DNA of 64,000 bases. Origin: Bacteroides graminisolvens DSM 19988 = JCM 15093 (GTDB taxonomy: Bacteria; Bacteroidota; Bacteroidia; Bacteroidales; Bacteroidaceae). The DNA lies in assembly GCF_000428125.1 (NCBI RefSeq), contig NZ_KE386627.1, forward strand, positions 124,001 through 188,000, in the 5' to 3' direction. Position 1 is the stretch's first letter. Each line of letters opens with the position of its first letter. Shown in pieces: positions 32,101-41,017 of this stretch. The notes below the pieces were generated by a model. The model was not told where the DNA came from, made no database searches, and saw only the letters and a list, made by a program, of their open reading frames with translations. Position numbers and translations under genes: made by a program.

Positions 32101-33264
32101 ATGAATGAAAAATTAAATATGCAAGATCTTATTGATTTGTTGACGTATAAATATAATATTCCTAAGAAAAATGTCGAATTATTCGTAAAAGAGTTTTTTG
32201 ATTTAGTAGTGTACGCACTGGAAAATGATAAATATCTTAAGATTAAGGGATTTGGTACTTTTAAGCTTATTGACGTTGATAGTCGTGAAAGTATTAACGT
32301 TAATACAGGGGAACGATTTATTATTGAAGGGCATTCAAAAATATCTTTTACTCCAGATGTTTCATTAAAAAAATCCATAAATAAACCTTTTGCACATTTT
32401 GAAACTGCCATATTAAACGATAATATTCAGTTTGATAATGTTGAAAATGCTGATGTTTCGGAGGAAGTCGTGTCATTACATGATGATGATAATGTGTGCC
32501 CTAGTAATGAACCATGTCCTAGTAATGAACCAATAGAGGAATCCCACAAACAAGATTCTTTTAGTCAAGAGGATGGAAATTCTTTTGATGCCGAGGTGGC
32601 AGATTTTTATTTGGGTAAAGATTCAGTTGCCCCTGAGAAGCATGAGCATATTAAAACTTTATCTGTTGAAGAAATTATAGCTCAAGAAATTAAAAAGGCT
32701 GATTTGGAATATGGTAAGAAATACAAATCCAAACAAGAAAGTGGATTGAGTGTAAATGTAAAAACAAGGAGAGCTTTTATTTGTAGTGTTACATTTATTG
32801 CTATTGCATTCCTCAGTTATGTTTTATATATTTTCCTAAATGGAGATTCTAATAATAGACTTTCCAAAAATGATCTTGATTCAACATTGATCGCAGGTTC
32901 AGTTAAGATACCTATTGATTCTGGAACTATTCATAATGATACAGTTCATTTCGATCCTACTAATAAGCAATCTATAGTCTTGAATAATAAAGACGATTCT
33001 ATCATGAAAAGAAATACCCCCCCCTTAGAAACTGTAGACGGAACTGCAGCCGAATTCAATAAACTGGATAAATATACTATTTCGGGTACATTAACGGATT
33101 ATAAATTAAATGAAGGGGAAACCCTAACTAAATTAGCATTGAAATTTTATGGTACTAAAGCTTTGTGGCCATATATTGTTAAACATAATCGCTCGATAAT
33201 ATCAGATCCTGATAATGTTCCATATGGTGTAATTATTAAAATTCCGAAACTGACAGAAAAATGA
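32101..33264 (+). CDS. Membrane protein with cytoplasmic HU domain and periplasmic LysM domain
   Basis: A 387-residue protein with an unusual architecture. Residues 1-95 form an HU/IHF fold (LIDLLTYKYNIPKKNVELFVKEF, LKIKGFGTFKLIDV, ESINVNTGERFII). An acidic linker with two CPSNEP repeats leads to one membrane helix (about 225-246, AFICSVTFIAIAFLSYVLYIFL) preceded by Lys221, Arg223 and Arg224, which by the positive-inside rule puts the HU domain in the cytoplasm. A periplasmic linker then leads to a LysM-like domain (about 325-385, LNEGETLTKLALKFYGT, LWPYIVKHN, IPYG-type end). LysM domains bind peptidoglycan, so this may tether DNA to the cell wall (inference). Confidence 0.82.
   Translation: MNEKLNMQDLIDLLTYKYNIPKKNVELFVKEFFDLVVYALENDKYLKIKGFGTFKLIDVDSRESINVNTGERFIIEGHSKISFTPDVSLKKSINKPFAHFETAILNDNIQFDNVENADVSEEVVSLHDDDNVCPSNEPCPSNEPIEESHKQDSFSQEDGNSFDAEVADFYLGKDSVAPEKHEHIKTLSVEEIIAQEIKKADLEYGKKYKSKQESGLSVNVKTRRAFICSVTFIAIAFLSYVLYIFLNGDSNNRLSKNDLDSTLIAGSVKIPIDSGTIHNDTVHFDPTNKQSIVLNNKDDSIMKRNTPPLETVDGTAAEFNKLDKYTISGTLTDYKLNEGETLTKLALKFYGTKALWPYIVKHNRSIISDPDNVPYGVIIKIPKLTEK
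32497..32532 (+). repeat. Two tandem 18-base repeats
   Basis: The unit tgccctagtaatgaacca occurs twice in a row with one base change and encodes CPSNEP-CPSNEP in the acidic cytoplasmic linker of the HU/LysM protein. Confidence 0.85.
32954..32993 (+). repeat. Composite block: repeat B copy 2 joined to repeat A copy 2
   Basis: Bases 32954-32970 repeat HU positions 32002-32018 exactly, and bases 32970-32993 repeat 31808-31831 exactly; the two pieces share the single A at 32970. The order (HU arm, then HU start) is that of a head-to-tail junction of the segment 31808-32018. It encodes PTNKQSIVLNNKD in the periplasmic linker. Confidence 0.88.
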
Positions 33265-33271
33265 GATGATG

Positions 33272-33308
33272 AAACCTTTAACGCTTAAAGGTTTAACATG
33301 TTTTTTTA
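33272..33308 (+). terminator. Terminator of the ftsY-rimO-HU unit
   Basis: Perfect ten-base-pair stem aaacctttaa (33272-33281) and ttaaaggttt (33285-33294), then aacatg and a run of seven T. Confidence 0.75.
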
Positions 33309-33320
33309 ATAGAAATTAGT

Positions 33321-33350
33321 TTTAGGGGTTGATTTTATACTGTACTTTTG
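33321..33350 (+). promoter_or_regulatory. Promoter of the bat operon
   Basis: TTTA at 33321-33324, 18 bases, then TACTTTTG at 33343-33350. The moxR ATG follows at 33397. Confidence 0.6.
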
Positions 33351-33396
33351 AAGCAATATAATTGAGTTATTTTTTATTCATAAAAGAAAAGAATAT

Positions 33397-34392
33397 ATGG
33401 CTGAATCGATAGATATCCGTGAATTAAACAATCGGATTGAACAACAAAGTCTGTTTGTGTCTAATTTGACAATGGGCATGGATCAAGTGATTGTTGGACA
33501 AAAACATTTAGTAGAATCTTTGTTGATAGGGCTATTGTCTGATGGACATGTCTTATTAGAAGGAGTTCCTGGATTAGCAAAAACATTGGCAATTAAGACT
33601 CTAGCCTCATTGATAGACGCTAAATATAGTAGAATTCAATTTACTCCGGATTTGTTGCCGGCTGATGTAATTGGAACTATGGTATATAGTCAAAAAGATG
33701 AGTCATTTCAAGTGAAAAAAGGGCCTGTGTTTGCGAATTTCATTTTGGCTGATGAAATTAACCGTGCCCCTGCAAAAGTACAGAGTGCTCTTTTGGAATC
33801 GATGCAAGAAAGGCAGGTCACTATTGGTAATGACACTTTTAAATTGCCAAATCCATTTTTAGTTTTGGCAACCCAAAATCCTATAGAGCAGGAAGGAACT
33901 TATCAATTACCTGAAGCACAAGTCGATCGTTTTATGCTTAAGGTAATAATTGACTATCCGAAAATAGAAGAAGAAAAATTGATTATTAGGCAAAATATTA
34001 ATGAAAGAAAGATTGAAGTAAAATCGATATTAAAATCTGAAGAAGTTGTTGAAGCTAGAAAAGTAGTGCGTCAAGTTTATATTGATGAAAAGATAGAGAA
34101 ATATATTGTTGATATTGTATTCGCAACGCGTTTCCCTGAAAAATATGATTTGAAAGATCTTCAAGGGTTAATATCGTTTGGTGGCTCTCCACGTGCTTCG
34201 ATAAACCTAGCGTTAGCTTCAAGGGCATATGCTTTTATTAAGAGAAGAGGTTATGTTGTCCCTGAAGATATTCGTTCTGTCGCTCATGATGTTTTAAGAC
34301 ATAGGATTGGGCTAACGTATGAGGCTGAAGCTAATAACATAAATTCCGATGAAATAATAAGTCGCATTCTGAATAAAGTTGAGGTTCCATAA
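33397..34392 (+). CDS. MoxR-family AAA+ ATPase
   Basis: A 331-residue cytoplasmic AAA+ protein. Walker A reads LEGVPGLAKT, Walker B LADEINRAPAKVQSALLESMQE, and sensor 1 ATQNPIEQEGTYQLPEAQVDRF, the signature of MoxR proteins; the C-terminal lid starts near SFGGSPRAS. MoxR ATPases act as chaperones with von Willebrand A-domain proteins, and such genes follow here (DUF58, BatA, BatB). It is the first gene of the bat operon, behind its own promoter. Confidence 0.93.
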   Translation: MAESIDIRELNNRIEQQSLFVSNLTMGMDQVIVGQKHLVESLLIGLLSDGHVLLEGVPGLAKTLAIKTLASLIDAKYSRIQFTPDLLPADVIGTMVYSQKDESFQVKKGPVFANFILADEINRAPAKVQSALLESMQERQVTIGNDTFKLPNPFLVLATQNPIEQEGTYQLPEAQVDRFMLKVIIDYPKIEEEKLIIRQNINERKIEVKSILKSEEVVEARKVVRQVYIDEKIEKYIVDIVFATRFPEKYDLKDLQGLISFGGSPRASINLALASRAYAFIKRRGYVVPEDIRSVAHDVLRHRIGLTYEAEANNINSDEIISRILNKVEVP

Positions 34393-34450
34393 TTTAGATT
34401 ATTTATTTTATGTTAAATAATAATTCTAGTATCAACCAAAATAATAACTA

Positions 34451-35317
34451 ATGGAAACGGTTGATTTGTTAAAAAAAGTTCGAAAGATTGAAATAAAGAC
34501 TAGAGGACTTTCTAATAATATTTTTGCAGGGCAGTACCATTCTGCTTTTAAAGGAAGAGGTATGGCTTTTTCTGAAGTCAGGGAATATCAATATGGAGAT
34601 GATATAAGAGATATTGATTGGAATGTTACAGCCCGTTTTAATAAACCTTATATAAAGGTTTTTGAGGAAGAACGTGAGTTGACTGTAATGCTTTTAATTG
34701 ATGTCTCTGGGAGTCTTGAATTTGGTACTGTGAAACAATTTAAAAAAGATATTGTAACTGAGATTGCTGCAACGTTGGCTTTTTCTGCAATTCAAAATAA
34801 TGATAAAATAGGCGTTATTTTTTTTTCCAATAAAATAGAAAAATTTATTCCACCTCAGAAAGGGAAAAAACATATTTTATATATTATTCGTGAGTTGCTC
34901 AATTTTGAGCCTGACAGTCGTATGACCGATATCAAAGTGTGTTTAGAGTATTTGATTGATGTAATGAAGAGGAAATGTACAGCTTTTATTATTTCGGATT
35001 TTATTGATGATGGCTTCTATAATGCTATGACTATAACTAATAGAAAGCATGATTTAGTCGCTATTCAGGTATATGATAGAAGAATTGAAGATTTACCTTC
35101 GGTAGGATTAATTAATGTAAAGGATGCTGAAACAGGTAATGAACAGTGGATTGATACATCTTCTTTATCATTAAGAAAAGCTCATTCTGAATGGTGGAAA
35201 ACTAAACAGGACAAGTTGCGAAATGCGTTTAACAAGAGTAGAGTTGATGCTGTTTCTGTAAGAACCGATCAAGATTTTGTAAAGGCATTACTTACACTCT
35301 TTGAAAAAAGAAATTAG
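34451..35317 (+). CDS. DUF58 protein with degenerate von Willebrand A fold
   Basis: A 288-residue soluble protein. The DUF58 core YHSAFKGRGMAFSEVREYQYGDDIRDIDWNVTAR is followed by a vWA-like fold with MLLIDVSGSLEFG (a MIDAS-type DxSxS start) and FIISDFIDDG. DUF58 proteins accompany MoxR ATPases and are probable substrates or adaptors. It lies 58 bases after moxR and 5 before the next gene. Confidence 0.9.
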   Translation: METVDLLKKVRKIEIKTRGLSNNIFAGQYHSAFKGRGMAFSEVREYQYGDDIRDIDWNVTARFNKPYIKVFEEERELTVMLLIDVSGSLEFGTVKQFKKDIVTEIAATLAFSAIQNNDKIGVIFFSNKIEKFIPPQKGKKHILYIIRELLNFEPDSRMTDIKVCLEYLIDVMKRKCTAFIISDFIDDGFYNAMTITNRKHDLVAIQVYDRRIEDLPSVGLINVKDAETGNEQWIDTSSLSLRKAHSEWWKTKQDKLRNAFNKSRVDAVSVRTDQDFVKALLTLFEKRN

Positions 35318-35322
35318 TAATT

Positions 35323-36408
35323 ATGATGATAAGGAATATACGTTGGGCATTTATTGTTATATTATTATTCTGGGGAGTTAGGGTATTTTCTCAGTCAGTA
35401 ACTGTTGACGCGAAAATAGATTCTTTGCAGATACTAATAGGAGAACAAGCTAGAATTCGACTTCAGGTATCATTTAATGCTAAGCAAAAGGCTATTTTTC
35501 CGATTTACACTGATACCTTGATTAAAGGTGTAGATATTGTGGAAATAGCCAAACCTGATACTCAATATTTAAACAACAAAGAGAGGTTGTTAATTACACA
35601 AGAGTATATAATAACGTCTTTTGATTCTGCTCTTTATTATATACCTCCTTTTTGTATTACAGTTGATAATAAAATATATAAATCGAAGGCGTTAGCTCTT
35701 AAAGTGTATTCGGTACCGGTAGATACATTAAATCCTGACCATTTTTTCGGACCTAAAACTGTATTTAAAGCTCCATTTGAATGGGAAGATTGGTGGAACA
35801 TGATAATTGCTTCGTTATTATTATTTCCATGTTTAGCTCTTTTGATTTATCTTATTATAAGATTAAGCGATAATAAACCCATTATAAGAAAAATAAAACT
35901 TGAGCCAAAGTTGCCTCCACATGAAATTGCCATGAATGAAATTGAAAAGATTAAAGGTGATAAAAAATTGCAATTAGGTAGGTTAAAAGATTATTATACG
36001 GATTTAACTGACGCAGTTAGAAATTATATAAAAAATCGATTTGGATTTAATGCTTTAGAAATGACCTCCTCGGAGATAATTAATCGATTGATGGAAGTTA
36101 CTGATAAAGCAAATGATATAAGTGGATTAAAAGTTCTTTTCCAAACTGCAGATCTTGTTAAATTCGCCAAACATAATCCTGGTATGAATGAGAATGATGC
36201 GAATTTAATAAATGCAATTCAATTTATAAATGAAACAAAGGAGACTATTGATGATAATTCAATAATTCAGCCGACAGAAATAACTGTAGTAGAGAAACGA
36301 TCACTTAAAGTCAAAGTTGCTTTAATTTTAAGCATTATCACTCTTTCTGTTATCATCTTATTTGTTTTAATTTTTATAGTTCGTGAACTCTATGCTCTTT
36401 TAGCATAA
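35323..36408 (+). CDS. Bat-operon membrane protein of unknown function
   Basis: A 361-residue protein with a signal-like N-terminus (WAFIVILLFWGVRVFSQS), a beta-rich periplasmic region resembling the BatD type (about residues 25-150), a membrane helix (about 165-185, MIIASLLLFPCLALLIYLII), a cytoplasmic helical domain (YYTDLTDAVRNYIKNRFGFNALEMTSSEII) and a second helix at the C-terminus (330-355). The layout resembles a short BatD. The position between DUF58 and batA is the usual place of an unnamed conserved gene in this operon. ATG codons at 35323 and 35326 cannot be distinguished. Confidence 0.8.
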   Translation: MMIRNIRWAFIVILLFWGVRVFSQSVTVDAKIDSLQILIGEQARIRLQVSFNAKQKAIFPIYTDTLIKGVDIVEIAKPDTQYLNNKERLLITQEYIITSFDSALYYIPPFCITVDNKIYKSKALALKVYSVPVDTLNPDHFFGPKTVFKAPFEWEDWWNMIIASLLLFPCLALLIYLIIRLSDNKPIIRKIKLEPKLPPHEIAMNEIEKIKGDKKLQLGRLKDYYTDLTDAVRNYIKNRFGFNALEMTSSEIINRLMEVTDKANDISGLKVLFQTADLVKFAKHNPGMNENDANLINAIQFINETKETIDDNSIIQPTEITVVEKRSLKVKVALILSIITLSVIILFVLIFIVRELYALLA

Positions 36409-36430
36409 TGATTTTAAAAAATAGAAGATA

Positions 36431-37414
36431 ATGGTATTTGCAAATATTGAATATTTATTTCTGTTGCTTTTATTAATACCTTACATAGTGTGGTATATAT
36501 TAAAGCATAAAAAAAACAATGCGACATTGCAGATGTCTGATACGAATATTTATAGTGATATAAAAAAAAGCTATAAAATATATTTGTTGCATGCTCCATT
36601 TATTTTACGAATTATTGTTTTATCTTTAGTCATTTTGATTTTAGCACGTCCTCAGACTACTAATAATTGGCAAAATAGCGAAGTGGAGGGAATTGATATA
36701 ATGCTTGCCATAGATGTGTCTACAAGTATGTTAGCCGAAGATTTGAAACCTAATAGATTAGAAGCGGCAAAAGATGTTGCTGCTGAGTTTATTAGTGGAA
36801 GACCTAATGATAATATTGGCATAACTTTATTTGCAGGTGAAAGCTTTACTCAATGTCCGCTAACTGTTGATCATACTGTCCTACTTAATTTATTTCAGAG
36901 TATTAATTCTGGAATAGTAGAAGACGGTACTGCTGTCGGCATGGGTATTGCTAATGCCGTATCAAGATTAAAGGATAGTAAGGCAAAATCAAAGGTCATA
37001 ATTTTACTGACAGATGGGACTAATAATAAAGGAGATATTTCTCCATTAACGGCTGCAGATATAGCTAAAAGCTTTGGTATTAGAGTTTATACGATTGGAG
37101 TTGGTACAAATGGAATGGCACCATACCCATTACGGGTAGCTGGAACTATTCAATATATTAATACCCCAGTTGAAATTGATGAGAAAACATTGACCCAAAT
37201 TGCTATAACAACTAATGGCAATTATTTTCGTGCAACGAATAATTCTAAGTTGAAAGAAGTTTATAAAGAAATAGATAAGCTTGAAAGAACAAAGTTGAAT
37301 GTAAAACAATATAGTAAAAGACATGAAGAATATCAATGGTTTGCTTTGATTGCTTTGCTCTTTTTATTACTTGAATTTTATTTGAGGAACTCAATATTAA
37401 AGAAGATTCCTTAA
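36431..37414 (+). CDS. batA: BatA, membrane-anchored von Willebrand A protein
   Basis: A 327-residue inner-membrane protein: an N-terminal helix pair (EYLFLLLLLIPYIVWYIL; FILRIIVLSLVILILARP), a vWA domain with intact MIDAS (DVSTS, Asp95-Ser99; LLTDGTNNKGD), and a C-terminal helix (WFALIALLFLLLEFYL). BatA to BatE were defined in Bacteroides fragilis as needed for aerotolerance; the molecular role is still debated. It is followed by its paralogue batB after 27 bases. Confidence 0.92.
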   Translation: MVFANIEYLFLLLLLIPYIVWYILKHKKNNATLQMSDTNIYSDIKKSYKIYLLHAPFILRIIVLSLVILILARPQTTNNWQNSEVEGIDIMLAIDVSTSMLAEDLKPNRLEAAKDVAAEFISGRPNDNIGITLFAGESFTQCPLTVDHTVLLNLFQSINSGIVEDGTAVGMGIANAVSRLKDSKAKSKVIILLTDGTNNKGDISPLTAADIAKSFGIRVYTIGVGTNGMAPYPLRVAGTIQYINTPVEIDEKTLTQIAITTNGNYFRATNNSKLKEVYKEIDKLERTKLNVKQYSKRHEEYQWFALIALLFLLLEFYLRNSILKKIP

Positions 37415-37441
37415 GAAATTTATAACTAAATATATAGTAAA

Positions 37442-38464
37442 ATGTTTCGATTTGAAGAGCCTGCATATTTATATTTGCTTCTCCTATTACCACTTTTAAC
37501 ATTATTTTATTTGTTCTCTAATTATATTAGAAAAAATAGAATTAAGAAAATTGGTGATCCAGAACTTATTGGATTATTGATGCCTGATGTGTCTAAGTAT
37601 AGACCTGAAATTAAATCTGGATTGATTTTAATATGTATATCCTTATTTTCATTTCTATTAGCAAGACCACAATTTGGTTCTAAATTAGAAAATATAAAAC
37701 GTAAGGGTGTCGAAATAATGATTGCAGTTGATATCTCAAATTCTATGCTAGCAACCGATCTTCAACCTAGCCGGATCGAAAAAGCAAAAAGATTGGTCGC
37801 TAGATTAGTTGATAAACTTGAGAATGATAAAGTTGGAATGATTATTTTTGCCGGTGATGCATTTACGCAATTGCCAATAACTAGTGATTATATTTCTGCA
37901 AAGATGTTTCTTGAATCAATAAATCCTTCTTTAATTAACAAACAAGGTACCGCTATTGGGGCTGCAATTAATCTAGCATCAAGAAGCTTTACTCCACAAG
38001 AAGGAGTTGGAAAAGCCATTATTATCATAACTGATGGTGAGAATCATGAAGGAGGAGTAACAAATGCAGTGAAAGAGGCTGTTGACAAAGGAATTCAGGT
38101 TCATGTACTTGGTGTTGGTTCTGCTAATGGTGCACCTATACCTCTCGATGGGACTAATGATTTTAGGCGTGATAGTGAAGGGAATGTTATTGTAACTAGA
38201 TTAAATGAAGAGATGTGTAAGGAGATCGCTAAGGAAGGTAATGGTGTGTATGTACGTGTTGATAATACTAATTCTGCAGAAAAGACTATAAATGACGAGA
38301 TAGCCAAAATGGCGAAGATTGACATCAATTCAAAAATATACACTGAATTTGATGAACAATTTCAGGCTATAGCTTGGATTATTTTATTTTTGCTGTTTAC
38401 GGAGATGATGATTCTTGATAAGAAAAATGTGTTTTTTAAGAAAATTAGATTATTTTCAAAGTAG
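37442..38464 (+). CDS. batB: BatB, membrane-anchored von Willebrand A protein
   Basis: A 340-residue paralogue of BatA with the same layout: two N-terminal helices (YLYLLLLLPLLTLFYLF; LILICISLFSFLLARP), a vWA domain with MIDAS DISNS (Asp97-Ser101) and IITDGENHEGG, and a C-terminal helix. Differences in the loops (IFAGDAFTQLPITSDY, QGTAIGAAINLA) follow the BatB pattern. It sits 10 bases before batC. Confidence 0.92.
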   Translation: MFRFEEPAYLYLLLLLPLLTLFYLFSNYIRKNRIKKIGDPELIGLLMPDVSKYRPEIKSGLILICISLFSFLLARPQFGSKLENIKRKGVEIMIAVDISNSMLATDLQPSRIEKAKRLVARLVDKLENDKVGMIIFAGDAFTQLPITSDYISAKMFLESINPSLINKQGTAIGAAINLASRSFTPQEGVGKAIIIITDGENHEGGVTNAVKEAVDKGIQVHVLGVGSANGAPIPLDGTNDFRRDSEGNVIVTRLNEEMCKEIAKEGNGVYVRVDNTNSAEKTINDEIAKMAKIDINSKIYTEFDEQFQAIAWIILFLLFTEMMILDKKNVFFKKIRLFSK

Positions 38465-38474
38465 ATAATTTGTT

Positions 38475-39155
38475 ATGGAATCACTAAATAAATTTATATT
38501 ATTACTATTAGGTTTGTTTGTATCCTTATGTTCTGTTTTTGCTCAAAAAGTAGAACGCAGTTATATTCGTAAGGGAAATAGATTGTACAATGATAGTAGC
38601 TATATTGATGCTGAGATAAATTATAGAAAAGCTCTTGAAATTAATCCTAAGTCAACTGTTTCTATGTATAATTTAGGTAATTCACTTATTTATCAACAAA
38701 AAAATAAAGATGCATTAGAACAATACGTTTCTGCATCTAAAATGGAAAAAGACAAATCTAAATTATCTTATATTTATCATAATATTGGGGTTTTGTTTCA
38801 TCGAGATAAAGACTACAAACAAGCTATTGAAGCGTATAAAAAAGCCTTAATTAATAACCCTAAAGATGACGAAACTCGTTATAATTTATCTTTAGCACAA
38901 AAATTATTAAAGGATGAACAGGACAATAAAGAGAATAATCAAAAAGATAATAAAAATAATGATTCCAACAATAGTTCAAATAATAATAAACATGATTCCT
39001 CTAAATCAAGTCAATCAAGCGAGAGGGACCCAAAAATGTCTAAAGAAAATGCAGAACAACTATTGAATTCAGTGATGCAAGACGAAAGAGATGTGCAAGA
39101 TAGAATAAAAAAACAGCAAAAGTTACGTGGAGGTCGTTTAGAAAAAGATTGGTAG
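38475..39155 (+). CDS. batC: BatC, TPR protein
   Basis: A 226-residue exported protein: signal peptide (cleavage near VFAQK), three TPR-like repeats (about residues 28-150: YIRKGNRLYNDSSYIDAEINYRKALEINPK, ALEQYVSASK, AIEAYKKALINNP), then a low-complexity tail rich in Asn, Ser and Lys and a conserved end SKENAEQLLNSVMQDERDVQDRIKK. It probably forms a periplasmic complex with BatB and BatD (family knowledge). Confidence 0.9.
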   Translation: MESLNKFILLLLGLFVSLCSVFAQKVERSYIRKGNRLYNDSSYIDAEINYRKALEINPKSTVSMYNLGNSLIYQQKNKDALEQYVSASKMEKDKSKLSYIYHNIGVLFHRDKDYKQAIEAYKKALINNPKDDETRYNLSLAQKLLKDEQDNKENNQKDNKNNDSNNSSNNNKHDSSKSSQSSERDPKMSKENAEQLLNSVMQDERDVQDRIKKQQKLRGGRLEKDW

Positions 39156-39181
39156 TCCATATATGATAGATAGTATTTAAT

Positions 39182-41008
39182 ATGAGAAAAATAATATTCT
39201 TTATAATAGTTTTGTTTGCAAGCAAAGCTCTTTTATTAGCTAATGGCAAAGTTAATTTTAAAGCTATAGCTCCAGAAACAGTTGTAGTTGGTGATCAATT
39301 TAGATTGTCATACACGGTTAATAGTTTAAATGTGAGGGATTTTCGTATTGCTTCAATAAAGGGTTTCGAAGTGTTGATGGGACCCAGTCGTTCCCAACAA
39401 AGTAGTACACAAATTGTGAATGGTACTGCGGCGTCTAGTAACAGTATAACTTTTACATATATACTTATGGCCAATAATGAAGGAATATTTTCAATTCCAG
39501 GTGCATCGATAACGGCTGAAGGAAATCCAATCACATCTAATTCTGTTAGAATCAAAGTTCTTCCAACAGGGAAAAGAGCATCTAATACGAATGGTTCTGT
39601 ACATGATTCAAAATCAATATCTGCAAAATCTGTATCTAATAATGATCTTTTCATAACGGCTACTGTAAGTAAGTCAAATGTTTACGAGCAAGAAGCCTTT
39701 TTACTTACGTATAAAATTTACACAGTAGTAGATCTTAGGAATTTTTCTAATGTAAAATTACCTGATTTTAAAGGATTTCATTCCCAAGAAATAGAACTAC
39801 CTTCAAATGCAAAATGGGCGTTGGAGCATTATAATGGTAAAAATTACCATACAACAATATATCGTCAATTTGTGCTTTTTCCTCAACAATCCGGTAAATT
39901 GATAATTGAATCAGCTCGTTTTGATGCATCTATAGCTAAAACCGTACAATCGGTTGATCCATTTGATGCATTCTTTAATGGTGGGAGTAATTATGTTGAG
40001 ATAAAGAAGAGTATAATTACACCTAGAATTACTGTTAATGTATATTCCTTGCCACCCAAAAAACCTGTTGATTTTTCGGGTGGAGTAGGGACCTTTAGTA
40101 TTTCTTCGTCAATAAGTAATACTAAAATTAAAACAAATGATGCTGTTACAGTCAAGGTGGTTATTTCAGGAATCGGCAATCATAAACTTATAAGCAGTCC
40201 TACTATTAAATTTCCAGATGATTTCGAAGTTTATGATCCTAAAGTTGATAATAAGGTTAAATTAACAAAAGATGGATTGTCAGGTAGTAAAGTGATTGAA
40301 TATTTAGCAATTCCAAGAAATCCTGGAGTGTTTAAAATACCAGCTATTTCATTTTCTTTTTTTGATGTTAAAAATAAAGTTTATAAAAATATATCAACGA
40401 AAGAGTTTAATTTAGAAGTTGAAAAGGGAGTGGGAAATGCAGATCAGGTCATTGCAAACTTTACTAATAAAGAAGATTTAAAGATTTTAGGTGAGGATAT
40501 TAGATATATAAAATTGGGAGATGCAAAAATTATTTCCGGTAGTAGCTTCTTTTTTGGCTCATTAACATATTGGTTGTGTTATATAATTCCAATATTCATT
40601 TTTGGAATTGTTTTTCTGATTTCTAAAAAGCAAATAGTTGAGAACTCAAATATTGCAAAAGTGCGAAATAAGAAAGCAAATAAAATTGCTTTAAAACGGA
40701 TGAAATTAGCGCAAACTCTATTAAGAGATGATAATAAGGATTTGTTTTATGATGAGGTGTTGAAAGCTCTCTGGGGATATATTAGTGATAAACTTAATAT
40801 CCCAGTTTCAAGATTATCAAAAGATAATGTTGAAGAAAGATTGAATAAATATGGCGTGCCTAATGAACTCATAAGAGAATTTATAGATACGTTGAATGAA
40901 TGTGAATTTGCTCGCTATTCGCCAAGTGATAAAAATAGAGCGATGGATAATTTATACGTTTCTGCTGTTTCTGTAATTACTAAGATTGAGAATCTTATTA
41001 AAAAATGA
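39182..41008 (+). CDS. batD: BatD (oxygen tolerance) protein
   Basis: A 608-residue protein: signal peptide (about 1-22), a large beta-rich periplasmic region with the BatD motifs VVVGDQFRLSYTVNS, GPSRSQQSSTQIVNG, YEQEAFLLTYKIYT and RNPGVFKIPAISFSFFD, a single membrane helix (about 458-480, YWLCYIIPIFIFGIVFLI) and a cytoplasmic helical tail (LLRDDNKDLFYDEVLKALWGYISDKL, CEFARYSPS). It is 26 bases after batC and 9 before batE. Confidence 0.93.
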   Translation: MRKIIFFIIVLFASKALLLANGKVNFKAIAPETVVVGDQFRLSYTVNSLNVRDFRIASIKGFEVLMGPSRSQQSSTQIVNGTAASSNSITFTYILMANNEGIFSIPGASITAEGNPITSNSVRIKVLPTGKRASNTNGSVHDSKSISAKSVSNNDLFITATVSKSNVYEQEAFLLTYKIYTVVDLRNFSNVKLPDFKGFHSQEIELPSNAKWALEHYNGKNYHTTIYRQFVLFPQQSGKLIIESARFDASIAKTVQSVDPFDAFFNGGSNYVEIKKSIITPRITVNVYSLPPKKPVDFSGGVGTFSISSSISNTKIKTNDAVTVKVVISGIGNHKLISSPTIKFPDDFEVYDPKVDNKVKLTKDGLSGSKVIEYLAIPRNPGVFKIPAISFSFFDVKNKVYKNISTKEFNLEVEKGVGNADQVIANFTNKEDLKILGEDIRYIKLGDAKIISGSSFFFGSLTYWLCYIIPIFIFGIVFLISKKQIVENSNIAKVRNKKANKIALKRMKLAQTLLRDDNKDLFYDEVLKALWGYISDKLNIPVSRLSKDNVEERLNKYGVPNELIREFIDTLNECEFARYSPSDKNRAMDNLYVSAVSVITKIENLIKK

Positions 41009-41017
41009 CATATCGTT

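Noticed and set aside
32497..32532. CRISPR-like repeat
   Set aside because: Just two tandem 18-base coding repeats without spacers; no cas genes in the window.
36431..38464. Recent duplication of batA and batB
   Set aside because: The two proteins share only the family plan and motifs; their DNA is not closely similar, so the duplication is ancient and normal for this operon.
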